Source: DASTPP01 sp035762175
GTDB taxonomy: Bacteria; Myxococcota_A; Polyangia; Polyangiales; Polyangiaceae
Direction: 5' to 3'
Assembly (NCBI GenBank): GCA_035762175.1
Contig: DASTPP010000088.1
Location: 1 to 45,791 of the forward strand
DNA length: 45,791 bases
The translations under genes were made by a program, and so were the position numbers. Every line of letters begins with the position of its first letter. Within the stretch, counting starts at the first letter, position 1. This document shows, piece after piece, positions 6,103 through 15,495 of the stretch. Under the pieces are notes generated by a model, which worked only from the letters and a program-made list of their open reading frames with translations, made no database searches and was not told the DNA's origin.

Positions 6103-8973
6103 ATGAGCGCACGACGTAGGTTCACGCTGGCTCTCGCGGCGGCCATGGGCTTGGGTTGCGGGGGGGGCGAGTCCGCCGAGCCGTGGCGGCTGCCGGCCCC
6201 GAGCCCCGTCGCGCCGAGCCAGGCGCCGCCGCCCGCGCGACCCGCCTGGCGCGTCCTTGCGCGCGACGAGGCGGGGGCCCTTCTCGCGGTCGGCGGCACG
6301 TCCGAGCGCGACGTGTGGGCCGTCGGCGCCGACAAGGGGGCGGGGCCCTCGGTGCTGCACTTCGACGGCGCGTCGTGGCGCCGGCTCGACAGCGGGCACC
6401 GGGGCGACCTCTGGTGGGTGCATGCCGCCGCCGACGGGCGAGTCTACGTTGCCGGCGCGGGCGGGGCGGTGCTGCGCTACGCCGGGGGGCGCTTCGAGCG
6501 CCTGCCGACGCCCGGGCTCGGCAAGCAGACCGCGTTCGGGGTGTGGGCGAGCGCCGACGGCGGCGAGGTGTGGGCCGTCGGCGGGGCGGCCGGCCGCGAC
6601 GGGTTCGTCTGGCGTCGCCGGGGCGAGGGGCCCTTCGAGGCGGTTTCGCTGCCGCGCACGGTGCCGCGCCGCGGCGACGGCGAACTGCCCGCGCTGCTCA
6701 AGGTCTGGGGCGACGGCGCGGGCGACGTGTGGGTCGTCGGCGACCGCGGCACCGTGTTGCGCAGCCGCGGCGGCGGCCCGCTCGAGGTGCAGGCGACCGG
6801 CACCGACGAGCGGCTGTTCACGGCGCATGGCGCGGGCGGCGACCTGGTCGCCGTCGGGGGCACGGGGCGTGGCGTCGTGCTCGAGGGGGCCGGCCCCTTC
6901 GTCGAGCGCGCGCCCGAGGCCACGCCCTTGCTGCAAGGGGTGCACGTGTCGGCCGACGGCGAGGCCTGGGCGGTGGGCCAGCGCGGCTCCGTGCTGCGCC
7001 GGGCGGCGGGCGGGGGCTGGGCGCCCATCGACCACGGACTCGACCTGTCGCAGGTCGAGTCACTGCACGCAGTCTGGCGCGATCCGAAGGGCGGCGTCTG
7101 GGCCGTGGGCGGCAACGTCCTCTCGCCCCGCCTCGACGGCGGCGTCGTCGTTCACTTCGGCGGCGACGTGCCCTCGCCGGGCGCCGCGCCGGCCGCGCCC
7201 GAGCCGCCGCTGGTCTGCCCCGACGCGCTCGCGCCCGGCCAATCGGTCGCGCGCGCGTGGAACGAGCAGGCGCTCGCGGCGATCCGTCGCGACCTGCCAC
7301 GCCCCGGCGTGCACGCCCGCAACCTGTTCCACCTCTCGGCCGCCCTGTGGGACGCCTGGGCCGCCTTCGAGCCCGGCGCCGTGGGCTATCTCGCGCGCGA
7401 GAAGGTCGGCCCCGTCGACGACGCCGAGGGGGTCCGGCGCGAGGCGCTCAGCTACGCCGCGCTGCGCGTGCTGAGCCACCGCTACCGCGGCGCGGTCGGG
7501 GGCGTGCCGTCGGCCGCGTGCTTCGAGGCGGCGATGCGCGCGCTCGGCTACGACCCCGACGACGCGTCCGAGGGCGGCGCGCCGGGGCGCGCCCTCGGCA
7601 ACCGCATCGGGCGCGCCTATATCGAGGCGTACGCCGGCGACGGCGCCAACGAGGCGGCCGACTACGCCGACACGACGGGCTTCGCCGCCGCGAACCCGCC
7701 GCTCGCGGTCGACGAGCCCGGCGCGGGTCTGGTCGACCTCGGCCGGTGGCAGCCCTTGAACCTCTCGGTCGCCGCCACCCAGAACGGCATCGTGCTGCCG
7801 GCGGGCGTGCAGAGTTACATCGGGGCCCACTGGGGCGGGGTGATACCGTTCGCGCTCGCGCGGCCCGCCCCCGGCGCCCTTTACGTCGACCCGGGGCCCG
7901 GCCCGGGCGGCGACCCGTCGGCCTTGCGCGACTGGGCCCTCGAGGTGCTTCTGCGCACGAGCCAGCTCGACGAGGCGTCGGGCGACACGATCGACGCCTC
8001 GCCCCGCGCCCTGGGCGGCAACTCGCTCGGCGCCGACGACGGCGCGGGCTACGCGCACAACCCCGTCACCGGCGCGCCCTACGCGCCCGCGCCGGTGCCC
8101 GTCGGCGACTTCGGGCGCGTGCTGGCCGAGCACTGGGCCGACGGACCCAAGTCCGAGACGCCCCCCGGCCACTGGAACGTCATCGCCAACCGCGTCGCCG
8201 ACGACCCCGCCTTCGAGCGTAGGCTCTTCGGCGAGGGCGCGCCCCTCGACCCGCTCGCCTGGGACGTCGCGCTCTACTTCGCCCTCAACGGGGCGCTGCA
8301 CGACGCCGCCGTCGCGGCCTGGGAGGTCAAGCGGCGCGACGCGGCGGCGCGGCCCATCAGCATCCTCCGCCACCTCGCCGAGCGGGGGCAGTCGTCCGAC
8401 CCGGCGCTGCCGCGCTACGCGCTCGACGGCCTGCCGCTCGTCGAGGGGCTGGTCGAGCTCGTCACCGAGGCGAGCGTCGCGGGCGGGCGGCACGGGCACC
8501 TCGCGCACTTCGTCGGCGAGCTCGCGGTGCGCTCGTGGCGCGGCGAGCCGGGCGACCGCGCGCGGGGCATCGGCGGCGTCGGCTGGGTGCGGGCGCTCGA
8601 CTGGCTGCCCTACCAGCGGCGCTCGTTCGTGACGCCGGCCTTCCCGGGGTTCGTGTCGGGGCACAGCACGTTCAGCCGCGCGGCCGCCGAGGTGCTGGCG
8701 GCGCTCACGGGCAGCCCCTACTTCCCGGGCGGGTTCGCCGAGTTCGTCGCCGACCGCGACGCCTACCTCACGTTCGAGCGCGGCCCCTCGCAGCCCGTCC
8801 GCCTGCAGTGGGCCTCGTACTACGACGCCGCCGACCAGGCGGGTCAGTCGCGCATCTGGGGCGGCATTCACATCACCCCCGACGACCACGCCGGCCGGCG
8901 CGTCGGGCACCGCGTCGGGCTCGCCGCGGTCGAGAAGGCGCGCGCCTTCTTCGGGCCCGGCGCCGCTCGATGA
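6103..8973 (+). CDS. Lipoprotein: beta-propeller fused to vanadium-haloperoxidase-like domain
   Basis: A 956-residue exported protein. ATG 6103 gives a classic lipoprotein signal (RRRFTLALAAAMGLGC), whereas the longer frame upstream does not. Residues ~35-360 form a propeller of repeated units such as GDVWVVGDRGTVLRS. The C-terminal ~550 residues carry the three haloperoxidase/PAP2 signatures: K-x6-RP in VKRRDAAARP, the SGHS motif in FPGFVSGHSTFS, and SR-x4-H-x4-D in SRIWGGIHITPDDH. These residues coordinate vanadate in chloroperoxidases, or phosphate in the related phosphatases, so vanadate-dependent oxidation of halide is the likeliest chemistry, but a phosphatase is possible. First gene of a three-lipoprotein unit; two Zur-like palindromes lie upstream. 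Confidence 0.85.
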   Translation: MSARRRFTLALAAAMGLGCGGGESAEPWRLPAPSPVAPSQAPPPARPAWRVLARDEAGALLAVGGTSERDVWAVGADKGAGPSVLHFDGASWRRLDSGHRGDLWWVHAAADGRVYVAGAGGAVLRYAGGRFERLPTPGLGKQTAFGVWASADGGEVWAVGGAAGRDGFVWRRRGEGPFEAVSLPRTVPRRGDGELPALLKVWGDGAGDVWVVGDRGTVLRSRGGGPLEVQATGTDERLFTAHGAGGDLVAVGGTGRGVVLEGAGPFVERAPEATPLLQGVHVSADGEAWAVGQRGSVLRRAAGGGWAPIDHGLDLSQVESLHAVWRDPKGGVWAVGGNVLSPRLDGGVVVHFGGDVPSPGAAPAAPEPPLVCPDALAPGQSVARAWNEQALAAIRRDLPRPGVHARNLFHLSAALWDAWAAFEPGAVGYLAREKVGPVDDAEGVRREALSYAALRVLSHRYRGAVGGVPSAACFEAAMRALGYDPDDASEGGAPGRALGNRIGRAYIEAYAGDGANEAADYADTTGFAAANPPLAVDEPGAGLVDLGRWQPLNLSVAATQNGIVLPAGVQSYIGAHWGGVIPFALARPAPGALYVDPGPGPGGDPSALRDWALEVLLRTSQLDEASGDTIDASPRALGGNSLGADDGAGYAHNPVTGAPYAPAPVPVGDFGRVLAEHWADGPKSETPPGHWNVIANRVADDPAFERRLFGEGAPLDPLAWDVALYFALNGALHDAAVAAWEVKRRDAAARPISILRHLAERGQSSDPALPRYALDGLPLVEGLVELVTEASVAGGRHGHLAHFVGELAVRSWRGEPGDRARGIGGVGWVRALDWLPYQRRSFVTPAFPGFVSGHSTFSRAAAEVLAALTGSPYFPGGFAEFVADRDAYLTFERGPSQPVRLQWASYYDAADQAGQSRIWGGIHITPDDHAGRRVGHRVGLAAVEKARAFFGPGAAR

Positions 8974-9035
8974 CCGCGCGCCGTGGCGACCGGCGCGTCG
9001 CCCGAGCAAGCGACCCACCTCCGGAGGCTCCCATC

Positions 9036-11357
9036 ATGGCAACGTTGTCGCGCGCTTCGCTCGTCGCGAGCGCCTTGTTCGTTCTCTGCGCGGCCGCCTG
9101 CGGCGACGCGTCCGACGCCCCGCCCGTCGCCCTCGGCCCGCCCGCGGCCGGGGCCGCGGGGGCGCCGCCCGATAGCGATCGCGGTGGCGCGGCCGGCGCG
9201 CCTTCGGCCGGCGGGGCGGGTGCGGCCGCCGGCCCGCCGGGCGGCGCCGGCGCGGGCGGGGCCGCGGGCGCGAGCCCGGCGGGGGTCGTCGACGTGTTCG
9301 CAGGCAACACGGCGACGGGCTGGGCCGACGGCTTCGGCGTCGCGGCGCGCTTCAACGGGCCCGCCGGCGGCGCCCTCTCGGCCGACGGCTCGACCCTCTA
9401 TATCGCCGACACGTTCAACTCGGCGCTGCGCCGGGTCGACCTCGCGACCGGCCGGGTGACCACGGTGGCGGGCCGGCCTTTCGTGCAGGCAACGGCCGAC
9501 GGGGTGGGCGCCGCCGCGCGCTTCTCGACGCCGCGCGCCGTCGCGATGGCGCCCGACGGCGCTTCGCTCTACGTCGCCGATGGGCCGACGATCCGCCGCG
9601 TCGGCCTCGCCGACTACGCCGTGACCACGGTCGCCGGCACGCCCGGCCAGGCCGGCTACGCCGACGGCGTCGGCGACGGCGTGCGCCTCGGGTTTTTGCT
9701 GCACGACTTCGCGTTCTCCGAAGACGGCGCCACGCTCTACGTGGCCGACCGGAGCAACCGCGTCGTGCGCACGTTCTCGCCGGCGACCGGCGAGGTGCGC
9801 ACCCTGGTCGGCGCGCCCTACGCGGGGGCCGCCCAGCACGCCGACGGCGTCGGCGCCGCGGCGCGCTTCAGCGGCCTCGGCGCGCTCGCCCGCGTCGGCG
9901 GCGCGCTCTACGCGGCCGACACCTTCAACCACGTTCTGCGCCGCATCGATCTCACGTCGCTCGAGGTGACGACCGTGGCCGGCGCGCCCGGCCAGCCCGG
10001 CCTCGACGACGGCCCGGCCGAAGGCGCCCGCTTCGACACGCCGCAGGGGCTCGTCGCGCGCGGCGGCTTTCTCTACTCGACGAGCTTCGACGGCGTCTTG
10101 CGCCGGGTCTCGCTCGCCGACCACTCGGTCGCCACCATCCTCGGCGACGCGACCGACCCCCGCGCCATCGACGGCGCCGGCGCCGATGCCCGCCTCGGTC
10201 TCGCCTTCGCCCCGCCCCTCGCTCACCCGACGGAGAACGCCCTCTTCTACCAAGACCGCAGCGCGAGCAGCGTACGCCGCATCGACCTCGGCGCCGCCAG
10301 CGTGACCACGGTCGTCGGCGCCAGAGACCCGCAGGCGACGCGCGATGGCACGCTCGCCGAGGCGCGCTTCGACGCCCCCGCGGGGCTCGCCGCGACCGCC
10401 GACGGGGCGACGTGGTACGTCGCCGACGAGGCGGCCCACGTCGTGCGCCGCGTCGACGCCGCCGCGGGCGCGGTCGGCACGCTCGCGGGGCAGCCCGGCG
10501 AGCCCGGTGCCCTCGACGGCCCCTTCGACGCCGCCCGCTTCGACGCGCCCGCCGCGCTCGCCCTCGACGAGGCCGCCGGGCGCCTCTACGTGCTCGACGG
10601 CGGCAACCTCTGCCTGCGCGCGATCGACCTCGGCGCCGGCACGGTGGTCACGCTCGCGGGGCGGCCCGGGGTGAAGGGGGCCGACGACGGCCCGGCCGAC
10701 CAGGCCACGTTCGCCGGCCCCCGCGGCCTCGCGCTCGACGCGGCCGGCGCCCGCCTCTTCGTCACCGACGTCGGCGCCGCCGGCGGCAGCCTGCCCGAGG
10801 CGCGCGCCACGGTGCGCATCGTCGACCTCGCGGCGCGCACCGTCGGCACCCTCGTCGGCGCCGCCCCCGCCACCCCGCCCGTCGGCGGCGCGTTCGCCGA
10901 AGCGCGGCTCAGCTCGCCCTCGGCCCTCGCCTTCGACCCCGCCGGCCAGCGCCTCTTCGTCGCCGAGGCCGGGCGCAGCACCCTGCACGTCGTCGACCTC
11001 GCCGCCGGCACGGTCGCGACGCTCGCGGGCCGCGACGACGAGAACGGCCCGGGCGACGGCCCCTTCGCCGACGCGCGCTTCGACGCGCCCGGCGGCCTCG
11101 CCTGGAGCGGCGCCGAGGCGGCGCTCTACGTGACCGACCTGAGCACCGTCCGCCGGCTCGACTTCGCGTCGCAGACCGTGAGCACCTGGCTCGGCGATCC
11201 GACGCGGCGCGGCGGCCTCGTGCCCGGCGTGCCCGCCTCGTTCGCCGACGCGACGCTCTACTTCCCGGGAGCCCCGGTCATCGCCGGCGGCGCCCTGGGC
11301 TTCGTGTCCGAGCACGCCGTCTACCGGGCGCGCCCGCCCACGGGGGTCGAGCGATGA
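9036..11357 (+). CDS. Lipoprotein with about twelve NHL propeller repeats
   Basis: A 773-residue exported lipoprotein: signal ending FVLCAAACGD, then a Gly/Ala-rich linker of ~60 residues, then about twelve NHL-type blades. Blades show the pattern TVAGxPGQ...DG...ARFxxP...LYVADxxNxxxRRIDL, enough for two six-bladed propellers. Start ATG 9036 follows GGAGG by 8 nt. It begins 62 bp after the haloperoxidase gene and overlaps the next gene by 4 nt (ATGA), so the three are probably one operon. No catalytic residues are evident; a binding or scaffold role at the cell surface is inferred. Confidence 0.88.
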   Translation: MATLSRASLVASALFVLCAAACGDASDAPPVALGPPAAGAAGAPPDSDRGGAAGAPSAGGAGAAAGPPGGAGAGGAAGASPAGVVDVFAGNTATGWADGFGVAARFNGPAGGALSADGSTLYIADTFNSALRRVDLATGRVTTVAGRPFVQATADGVGAAARFSTPRAVAMAPDGASLYVADGPTIRRVGLADYAVTTVAGTPGQAGYADGVGDGVRLGFLLHDFAFSEDGATLYVADRSNRVVRTFSPATGEVRTLVGAPYAGAAQHADGVGAAARFSGLGALARVGGALYAADTFNHVLRRIDLTSLEVTTVAGAPGQPGLDDGPAEGARFDTPQGLVARGGFLYSTSFDGVLRRVSLADHSVATILGDATDPRAIDGAGADARLGLAFAPPLAHPTENALFYQDRSASSVRRIDLGAASVTTVVGARDPQATRDGTLAEARFDAPAGLAATADGATWYVADEAAHVVRRVDAAAGAVGTLAGQPGEPGALDGPFDAARFDAPAALALDEAAGRLYVLDGGNLCLRAIDLGAGTVVTLAGRPGVKGADDGPADQATFAGPRGLALDAAGARLFVTDVGAAGGSLPEARATVRIVDLAARTVGTLVGAAPATPPVGGAFAEARLSSPSALAFDPAGQRLFVAEAGRSTLHVVDLAAGTVATLAGRDDENGPGDGPFADARFDAPGGLAWSGAEAALYVTDLSTVRRLDFASQTVSTWLGDPTRRGGLVPGVPASFADATLYFPGAPVIAGGALGFVSEHAVYRARPPTGVER

Positions 11358-12031
11358 CCGCGCCCTCGTTCGTTCGTGGCGCGCTCGCCGCGTTCTTGGC
11401 GTTCGCCGCGTGCGATGCCGACGAACCGACGCGCTCGTGGCCCCCGGCGGCCGCGGGCGGCGGGGGGGCGACCCAGACGAGCGGCGCGGGCGGCGCGGGC
11501 GGCGCCCCCGGTGGCGACGGCGGGGCACCGGCCGACGCGGCCGGGGCGGCCGGGACGGGCGGTGCGGCCGGCGCGGCGGGGCAGGGGGTGGGCGGGGGCG
11601 GCGCCGGGGGCGCGGCCGGCAACTTCCCCCTGCGCGTCGGCACCGGCGTGCCCGGCACGTTCGAGCCCCACGAAGACGGCGCCGTGCTGCTCCTGCAGCG
11701 GGGCTGCCAGGGCTCGCAACACGTCTTCACCTCGCTGCTCGCCGAGGGCGCGCGCGGGCCCTCGGGGCGCGTCGAGATCGGTGTCTATCGTGCCGACGAC
11801 GGCGCGCTCGTCTCGGTGCCGCTCGACGTCCGCCTGCCGTTCGAGCCCGACCCGTCGTCGGGCACCGCCCGCCGCATCACCGGCCTGACGCCCGTCATCG
11901 AAGCGCCCAGTGACGTGATCGAGCGCGAGGTCGAAGTCCGCGCCGCGCTCACCGACGACGAGGGGCGGCGGGCGAACGCCTCGATGCGGGGGCCGGTGCG
12001 CTGGGGCGTCGACAGCTGCGGGGCGCTCTGA
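11354..12031 (+). CDS. Small lipoprotein of unknown function
   Basis: A 225-residue protein with a signal peptide ending AAFLAFAAC and a Gly/Ala-rich linker of about 70 residues. The compact C-terminal domain (from FPLRVGTGVPGTFEPHEDGA to WGVDSCGAL) has two cysteines that could form a disulfide. Its start overlaps the stop of the NHL gene (ATGA), a sign of translational coupling. No family recognised. By context it is the third surface component encoded with the haloperoxidase-like and NHL lipoproteins. Confidence 0.8.
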   Translation: MTAPSFVRGALAAFLAFAACDADEPTRSWPPAAAGGGGATQTSGAGGAGGAPGGDGGAPADAAGAAGTGGAAGAAGQGVGGGGAGGAAGNFPLRVGTGVPGTFEPHEDGAVLLLQRGCQGSQHVFTSLLAEGARGPSGRVEIGVYRADDGALVSVPLDVRLPFEPDPSSGTARRITGLTPVIEAPSDVIEREVEVRAALTDDEGRRANASMRGPVRWGVDSCGAL

Positions 12032-12044
12032 TGGCCGGCGCCCG

Positions 12045-12513
12045 TCAGGGGGGCGACGTCCGAGCGGGGGCGCCGGGCGCCGCGCCGCGCGAGCGCTTGA
12101 GCACCTGGCGGACGGTCTCGTAACAGACCCGCTCGGCGGCGTCGAGTTCGACGAGACGCTTCGCCAGCAACAGGAGCGTCCAACGCGTGCGGCCGGGCGG
12201 CGGCGGGCCGGCGGCGAGCGACAGCAAGAGCGCTTCGCCCGCGGCGTCGAGCGCGCGCTTGCGCGGGCGCCGGGGCCGCCGGCACTCGAGCGCCGCCAGC
12301 GGGCCCTCGGCCGCCGCGCGCTTGCGCAGGCGCCACAGCGTGATCGGCGCGAGGCCGAGCTCGGACGCGATCGCCGCGTCGCCGCGGCCCGCGTCGGCGA
12401 GGAGCAGCGCGCGCGGCGAGCGTCGTGCGCCCGGGGGCGCCCTCGCCCCGAGAGATGCGCTCGAGCCGCGCGCGCTCCTCGTCCGAGAGCTTGATGGCGT
12501 ACCGCCTAAGCAC
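12045..12513 (-). pseudogene. IS630-family transposase remnant, frameshifted
   Basis: Starts at GTG 12513 with YAIKLSDEERARLERISRGE, the usual IS630 N-terminus. Near 12430 the homology jumps into another frame (RRSPRALLLADAGRGDAAIA, then a helix-turn-helix and a WTLLLLAKRLVELD segment) and ends at RQVLKRSRG. The DDE catalytic half is missing. It sits directly after the second COG0523 gene and separates it from the convergent lipoprotein operon. Clearly a dead element fragment. Confidence 0.8.
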
Positions 12514-12554
12514 GGCGCGACGACCCGACGTCCGGCGATACCCTGATGCCTCAA

Positions 12555-13778
12555 TCACTCGCCCGGCCCGTCGTGCGCCCACGGCGGGAACGGGTCGTCG
12601 AGCGACGCCCAGGCCGCGGGGCCGCGCGCGAACTCGCCCTCGGTGAGGAGCGCCGCGTCGAGCCGGGCCCGCAGCGCGGCCTCGTCGAGGCCCGCCCCGA
12701 TGAAGACGAGCTCTTGGCGCCGGTCGCCCCACGGCTCGCGCCAGTCGGCCCGGACCTGCGCCCGGGCCTCGGCGTCCGAAGGCCACTCGGACGGGTCGAG
12801 CGCGGCGTACCAAGCGCCCGCGCCCCCGCAGCTCGCCGCCCCGCCCGCCTGCGACCAGAGCCCCGCCGCGCCCATGCGCGAGGCGAGCCAGAAGAAGCCC
12901 TTCGAGCGCAGCACCCCCGCCCAGGGCGCGGGGTCTTGAAGCAACGACCAGAAGCGCGCCGGGTGGAAGGGCGCCCGCGCGCGGTAGACGAAGCTCGTCA
13001 CGCCGTACTCGAGCGTCTCGGGCACCTCGGCGCCGCGCATCGCCCGCATCCAGCCCGGGGACGCCGCCGCCCGCTCGAAGTCGAAGCGGCCCGTGCCGAG
13101 CACCGCCCCGAGCGGCACCCGCCCCCGGTCGGCGCGCACGACGCTCGCGCCGGGGTTGAGGTGGCGCAGCATGGCCTCGAGCCGCGCGACGTCGCCCGGC
13201 GCGACCAGGTCGGCCTTCGAGACCACGAGCACGTCGGCGAACTCGACCTGCTCGACGAGCAGGTCGGCCACCGTGCGCTCGTCGCCCTCGCCGAGCGCCG
13301 CCTCGCGGGCGCGTAGCTCGTCTTCGCTCCGCCAGTCGGCGAGGAAGTTCTTCGCGTCGACCACCGTCACCATCGTGTCGAGCCGCGCCACGTCCGACAG
13401 GCTCGCCCCGCCCTCGTCGCGGAAGGTGAACGTCTCGGCCACCGGCATCGGCTCGGAGACGCCCGTCGACTCGATGAGCAGGTAGTCGAAGCGCCCCTCG
13501 CGCGCGAGCTTCGCCACCTCGACGAGCAGGTCTTCGCGCAGCGTGCAGCAGATGCAGCCGTTCTGCATCGCCACGAGCCGCTCGTCGACGCGCGACAGGC
13601 CCGCGCCCGCCGCCACGAGCCGCGCGTCGACGTTCACCTCGCTCATGTCGTTGACGATGACCGCCACCCGGCGGCCCTCGCGGTTGGCGAGCACGTGGTT
13701 CAAGAGCGTCGTCTTGCCCGCGCCGAGGAAGCCCGACAGGACGGTGACGGGCAGCCTCGGCCCCGCGATCGTTTGCAT
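12555..13778 (-). CDS. COG0523 (CobW/ZNG1-like) GTPase 2
   Basis: A 407-residue P-loop GTPase with Walker A GFLGAGKTTLLN, metal-binding motif QNGCICCTL, G4 motif SKAD and the CobW C-terminal domain (RRQELVFIGAGLDEAALRAR). It shares only the family core with GTPase 1; the inserts differ, so it is a different subgroup with perhaps a different client. ATG 13778 lies 11 bp downstream of a Zur-like palindrome, and there is no Shine-Dalgarno sequence between them. Transcribed alone or after the ZIP-like gene 163 bp upstream, but it has its own operator. The IS630 fragment follows immediately. Confidence 0.9.
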   Translation of the reverse strand: MQTIAGPRLPVTVLSGFLGAGKTTLLNHVLANREGRRVAVIVNDMSEVNVDARLVAAGAGLSRVDERLVAMQNGCICCTLREDLLVEVAKLAREGRFDYLLIESTGVSEPMPVAETFTFRDEGGASLSDVARLDTMVTVVDAKNFLADWRSEDELRAREAALGEGDERTVADLLVEQVEFADVLVVSKADLVAPGDVARLEAMLRHLNPGASVVRADRGRVPLGAVLGTGRFDFERAAASPGWMRAMRGAEVPETLEYGVTSFVYRARAPFHPARFWSLLQDPAPWAGVLRSKGFFWLASRMGAAGLWSQAGGAASCGGAGAWYAALDPSEWPSDAEARAQVRADWREPWGDRRQELVFIGAGLDEAALRARLDAALLTEGEFARGPAAWASLDDPFPPWAHDGPGE

Positions 13779-13788
13779 GGCCGTTGCT

Positions 13789-13807
13789 TATGCAATTGAG
13801 TTGCATG
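13789..13807 (-). promoter_or_regulatory. Zur-like palindromic operator, site 4 (COG0523 GTPase 2)
   Basis: TATGCAATTGAGTTGCATG: inverted repeat ATGCAA-N5-TTGCAT, the same pattern as site 1. It lies 11 bp upstream of the GTPase 2 start, which would place it over or just after the promoter. Confidence 0.7.
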
Positions 13808-13941
13808 TAAGGCAAGCGAAACCTCGCCCGGGCGTGCGCCCCCTTCGCCCGACGGCCTTCCCCGGCTCCGCCCGCGCACCGCGGGGCGCCCGCCCCCCCG
13901 TCGCCGTTCTACGCTCGAACCCGAAGCCGACCGCCCGACTC

Positions 13942-15495
13942 TCACGACGGCCGAGCGTCTGCCTCGTCGGTCCCAGTCGACCGGGCGAGGGTCGCGAACC
14001 AAGCCCGCGGCCCGGCCAACGCGAGCTGCGAGAGCGTCCACGCCGCGAGGACGGCGGCGGCGGCCCACTCCGCCCAACGATGCTCGTGCGCCGCGAGGCC
14101 GTGCAGCGTCGGCGCCCCGGTCGGGTTCAACCCGTGCGTCACGAGGGCGGCCAGCGCCAGCGTCACGAGCGCGCGGGCGGTCGAACCGAGCGAGCGCGCC
14201 GGCAGCGGCGGGCCCAAGCCTCGCCCCGCGACCGCGCTGAAGACGAGGGCGGCCGGGAGGGAGAGCCCCTTATGAACGAACAAAGCCGTCAGCACCGTGG
14301 CGCCGGCGGCGCCGACCCGAGCGGCGGCGGCGGCGAGCGCGAGCGCGAGGGGAACGGCAAGCCAACCCGCCGTGCCGAGGGCACCGCCGGGCGCGGCCGC
14401 CTCGATGGCGACCGCGAGCCCGACGCCGACGGCATACGAGGGCAAGACGTGCGTCGCCCGCGGCGCCAGCCGCCCGAGCAGGAGGGACGCCCGGCGGGGC
14501 GGACGGCGGGGCGCCTCGCCCACGCGCCCGCCGCCGGCCGGCCCGAGCCAAGCGCCGCCGAGGGGCTCGAGGGCCGCGCGCACCAGCGTGAAGAAGGCGC
14601 CGAGCAGCGGCAGGGAGAGCGCGATCACGGGCAGCCACATCGTGACCGGGCGGGCCCCGACGCCGTCGGCGTCGCGTCCTCGGCGCGCCGACAACTCTCC
14701 GACGAGCAGGGCCAGGAGCAGCCACGGGCTCGTCTCGAGCAAGAGCGGCGCGAGCGCCTGCAACGCGGTCAGCTCCCCGGGCTGCGCCCGCCCGAGCACG
14801 TGGCGGGGGTCGGGGGCCGCGAGCAGCGCCCCGAGGCAGCCGAGGAAGGCGAAGCCGCTCGCCCGCCGCTCCGCCTCCGTTCGCGGAGCCGCCCCGTGGC
14901 GGTGGATGGCCATGCGCAGCATCGCGCCCAGGCCCAGCGCCACGACGACGTGAAGCGCCTGCTCCGGCAAACGGTCGAGGACCTCCCGACCGCCCAGCGC
15001 CCCGAGGACGGTCGCGGCGGCCAGGGCGAGCAGGCGCGCGCCGGCCCGCCGCGGGCCCATCGCCGGCAGGAGCACCGAGGCCAGGAAGAGCCCTTCGGGC
15101 ACCTTGTGCAAGACGAGCGCCGCCCCGACGGCGAGCGCGCCGGCGCCGAGGGCCCCCTCGCCTTGAAACGCGACGGCAAGGCCGGCGCCGTCGAGGAAGC
15201 CGTGCAGCGCGAGCGCGGGCAGCACGACCGCGAGCCCGACGTCCGCGGCGCGCCCGTGCGCGCGCGACTCGACCCCCGCGAGGGCGAGGTATCCGAACGC
15301 GCAGGCGGCCAGCGCCCACGCGCCGGTCTCTTCGACGAGGTGCGGCAACGAGCGGAGGAGCACCAACGCCGGCACGATGCCGAGCGTCGCGCCGTCGAGC
15401 GCGGCGAACGCCGCGCGCGTGCCGCGCGCCCACGACGCGAGGGCGGGCCCGACGAGGAGCCCGACCACCGACAGAACGACGGCCGCCGCGAACAT
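13942..15495 (-). CDS. ZIP-like metal transporter fused to a permease-like domain
   Basis: A 517-residue, very hydrophobic protein; start ATG 15495 (frame open upstream but without membrane character). The N-terminal ~220 residues resemble the ZIP family: HGFLDGAGLAVAF in one helix and VLHKVPEGL in the next match the metal-site helices IV and V of ZIP carriers. The C-terminal ~250 residues form a second membrane block (LLLETSPWLLLALLVGEL, then ALFVHKGLSLPAALVFS) resembling ArsP/DUF318-type permeases. Metal import or export is likely; zinc is favoured by the neighbouring GTPase, the CDF gene and the palindrome at 15710. The direction of transport cannot be told. Divergent from dmeR-dmeF. Confidence 0.75.
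   Translation of the reverse strand: MFAAAVVLSVVGLLVGPALASWARGTRAAFAALDGATLGIVPALVLLRSLPHLVEETGAWALAACAFGYLALAGVESRAHGRAADVGLAVVLPALALHGFLDGAGLAVAFQGEGALGAGALAVGAALVLHKVPEGLFLASVLLPAMGPRRAGARLLALAAATVLGALGGREVLDRLPEQALHVVVALGLGAMLRMAIHRHGAAPRTEAERRASGFAFLGCLGALLAAPDPRHVLGRAQPGELTALQALAPLLLETSPWLLLALLVGELSARRGRDADGVGARPVTMWLPVIALSLPLLGAFFTLVRAALEPLGGAWLGPAGGGRVGEAPRRPPRRASLLLGRLAPRATHVLPSYAVGVGLAVAIEAAAPGGALGTAGWLAVPLALALAAAAARVGAAGATVLTALFVHKGLSLPAALVFSAVAGRGLGPPLPARSLGSTARALVTLALAALVTHGLNPTGAPTLHGLAAHEHRWAEWAAAAVLAAWTLSQLALAGPRAWFATLARSTGTDEADARPS

Noticed and set aside
7060..9018. 652-codon minus-strand ORF opposite the haloperoxidase gene
   Set aside because: Composition is a mirror of the plus-strand protein and shows no domain; the plus frame has signal peptide and active-site motifs.
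8868..11528. 886-codon minus-strand ORF opposite the NHL gene
   Set aside because: Antisense of an NHL repeat array gives a long repetitive frame by chance; no start signal or family.
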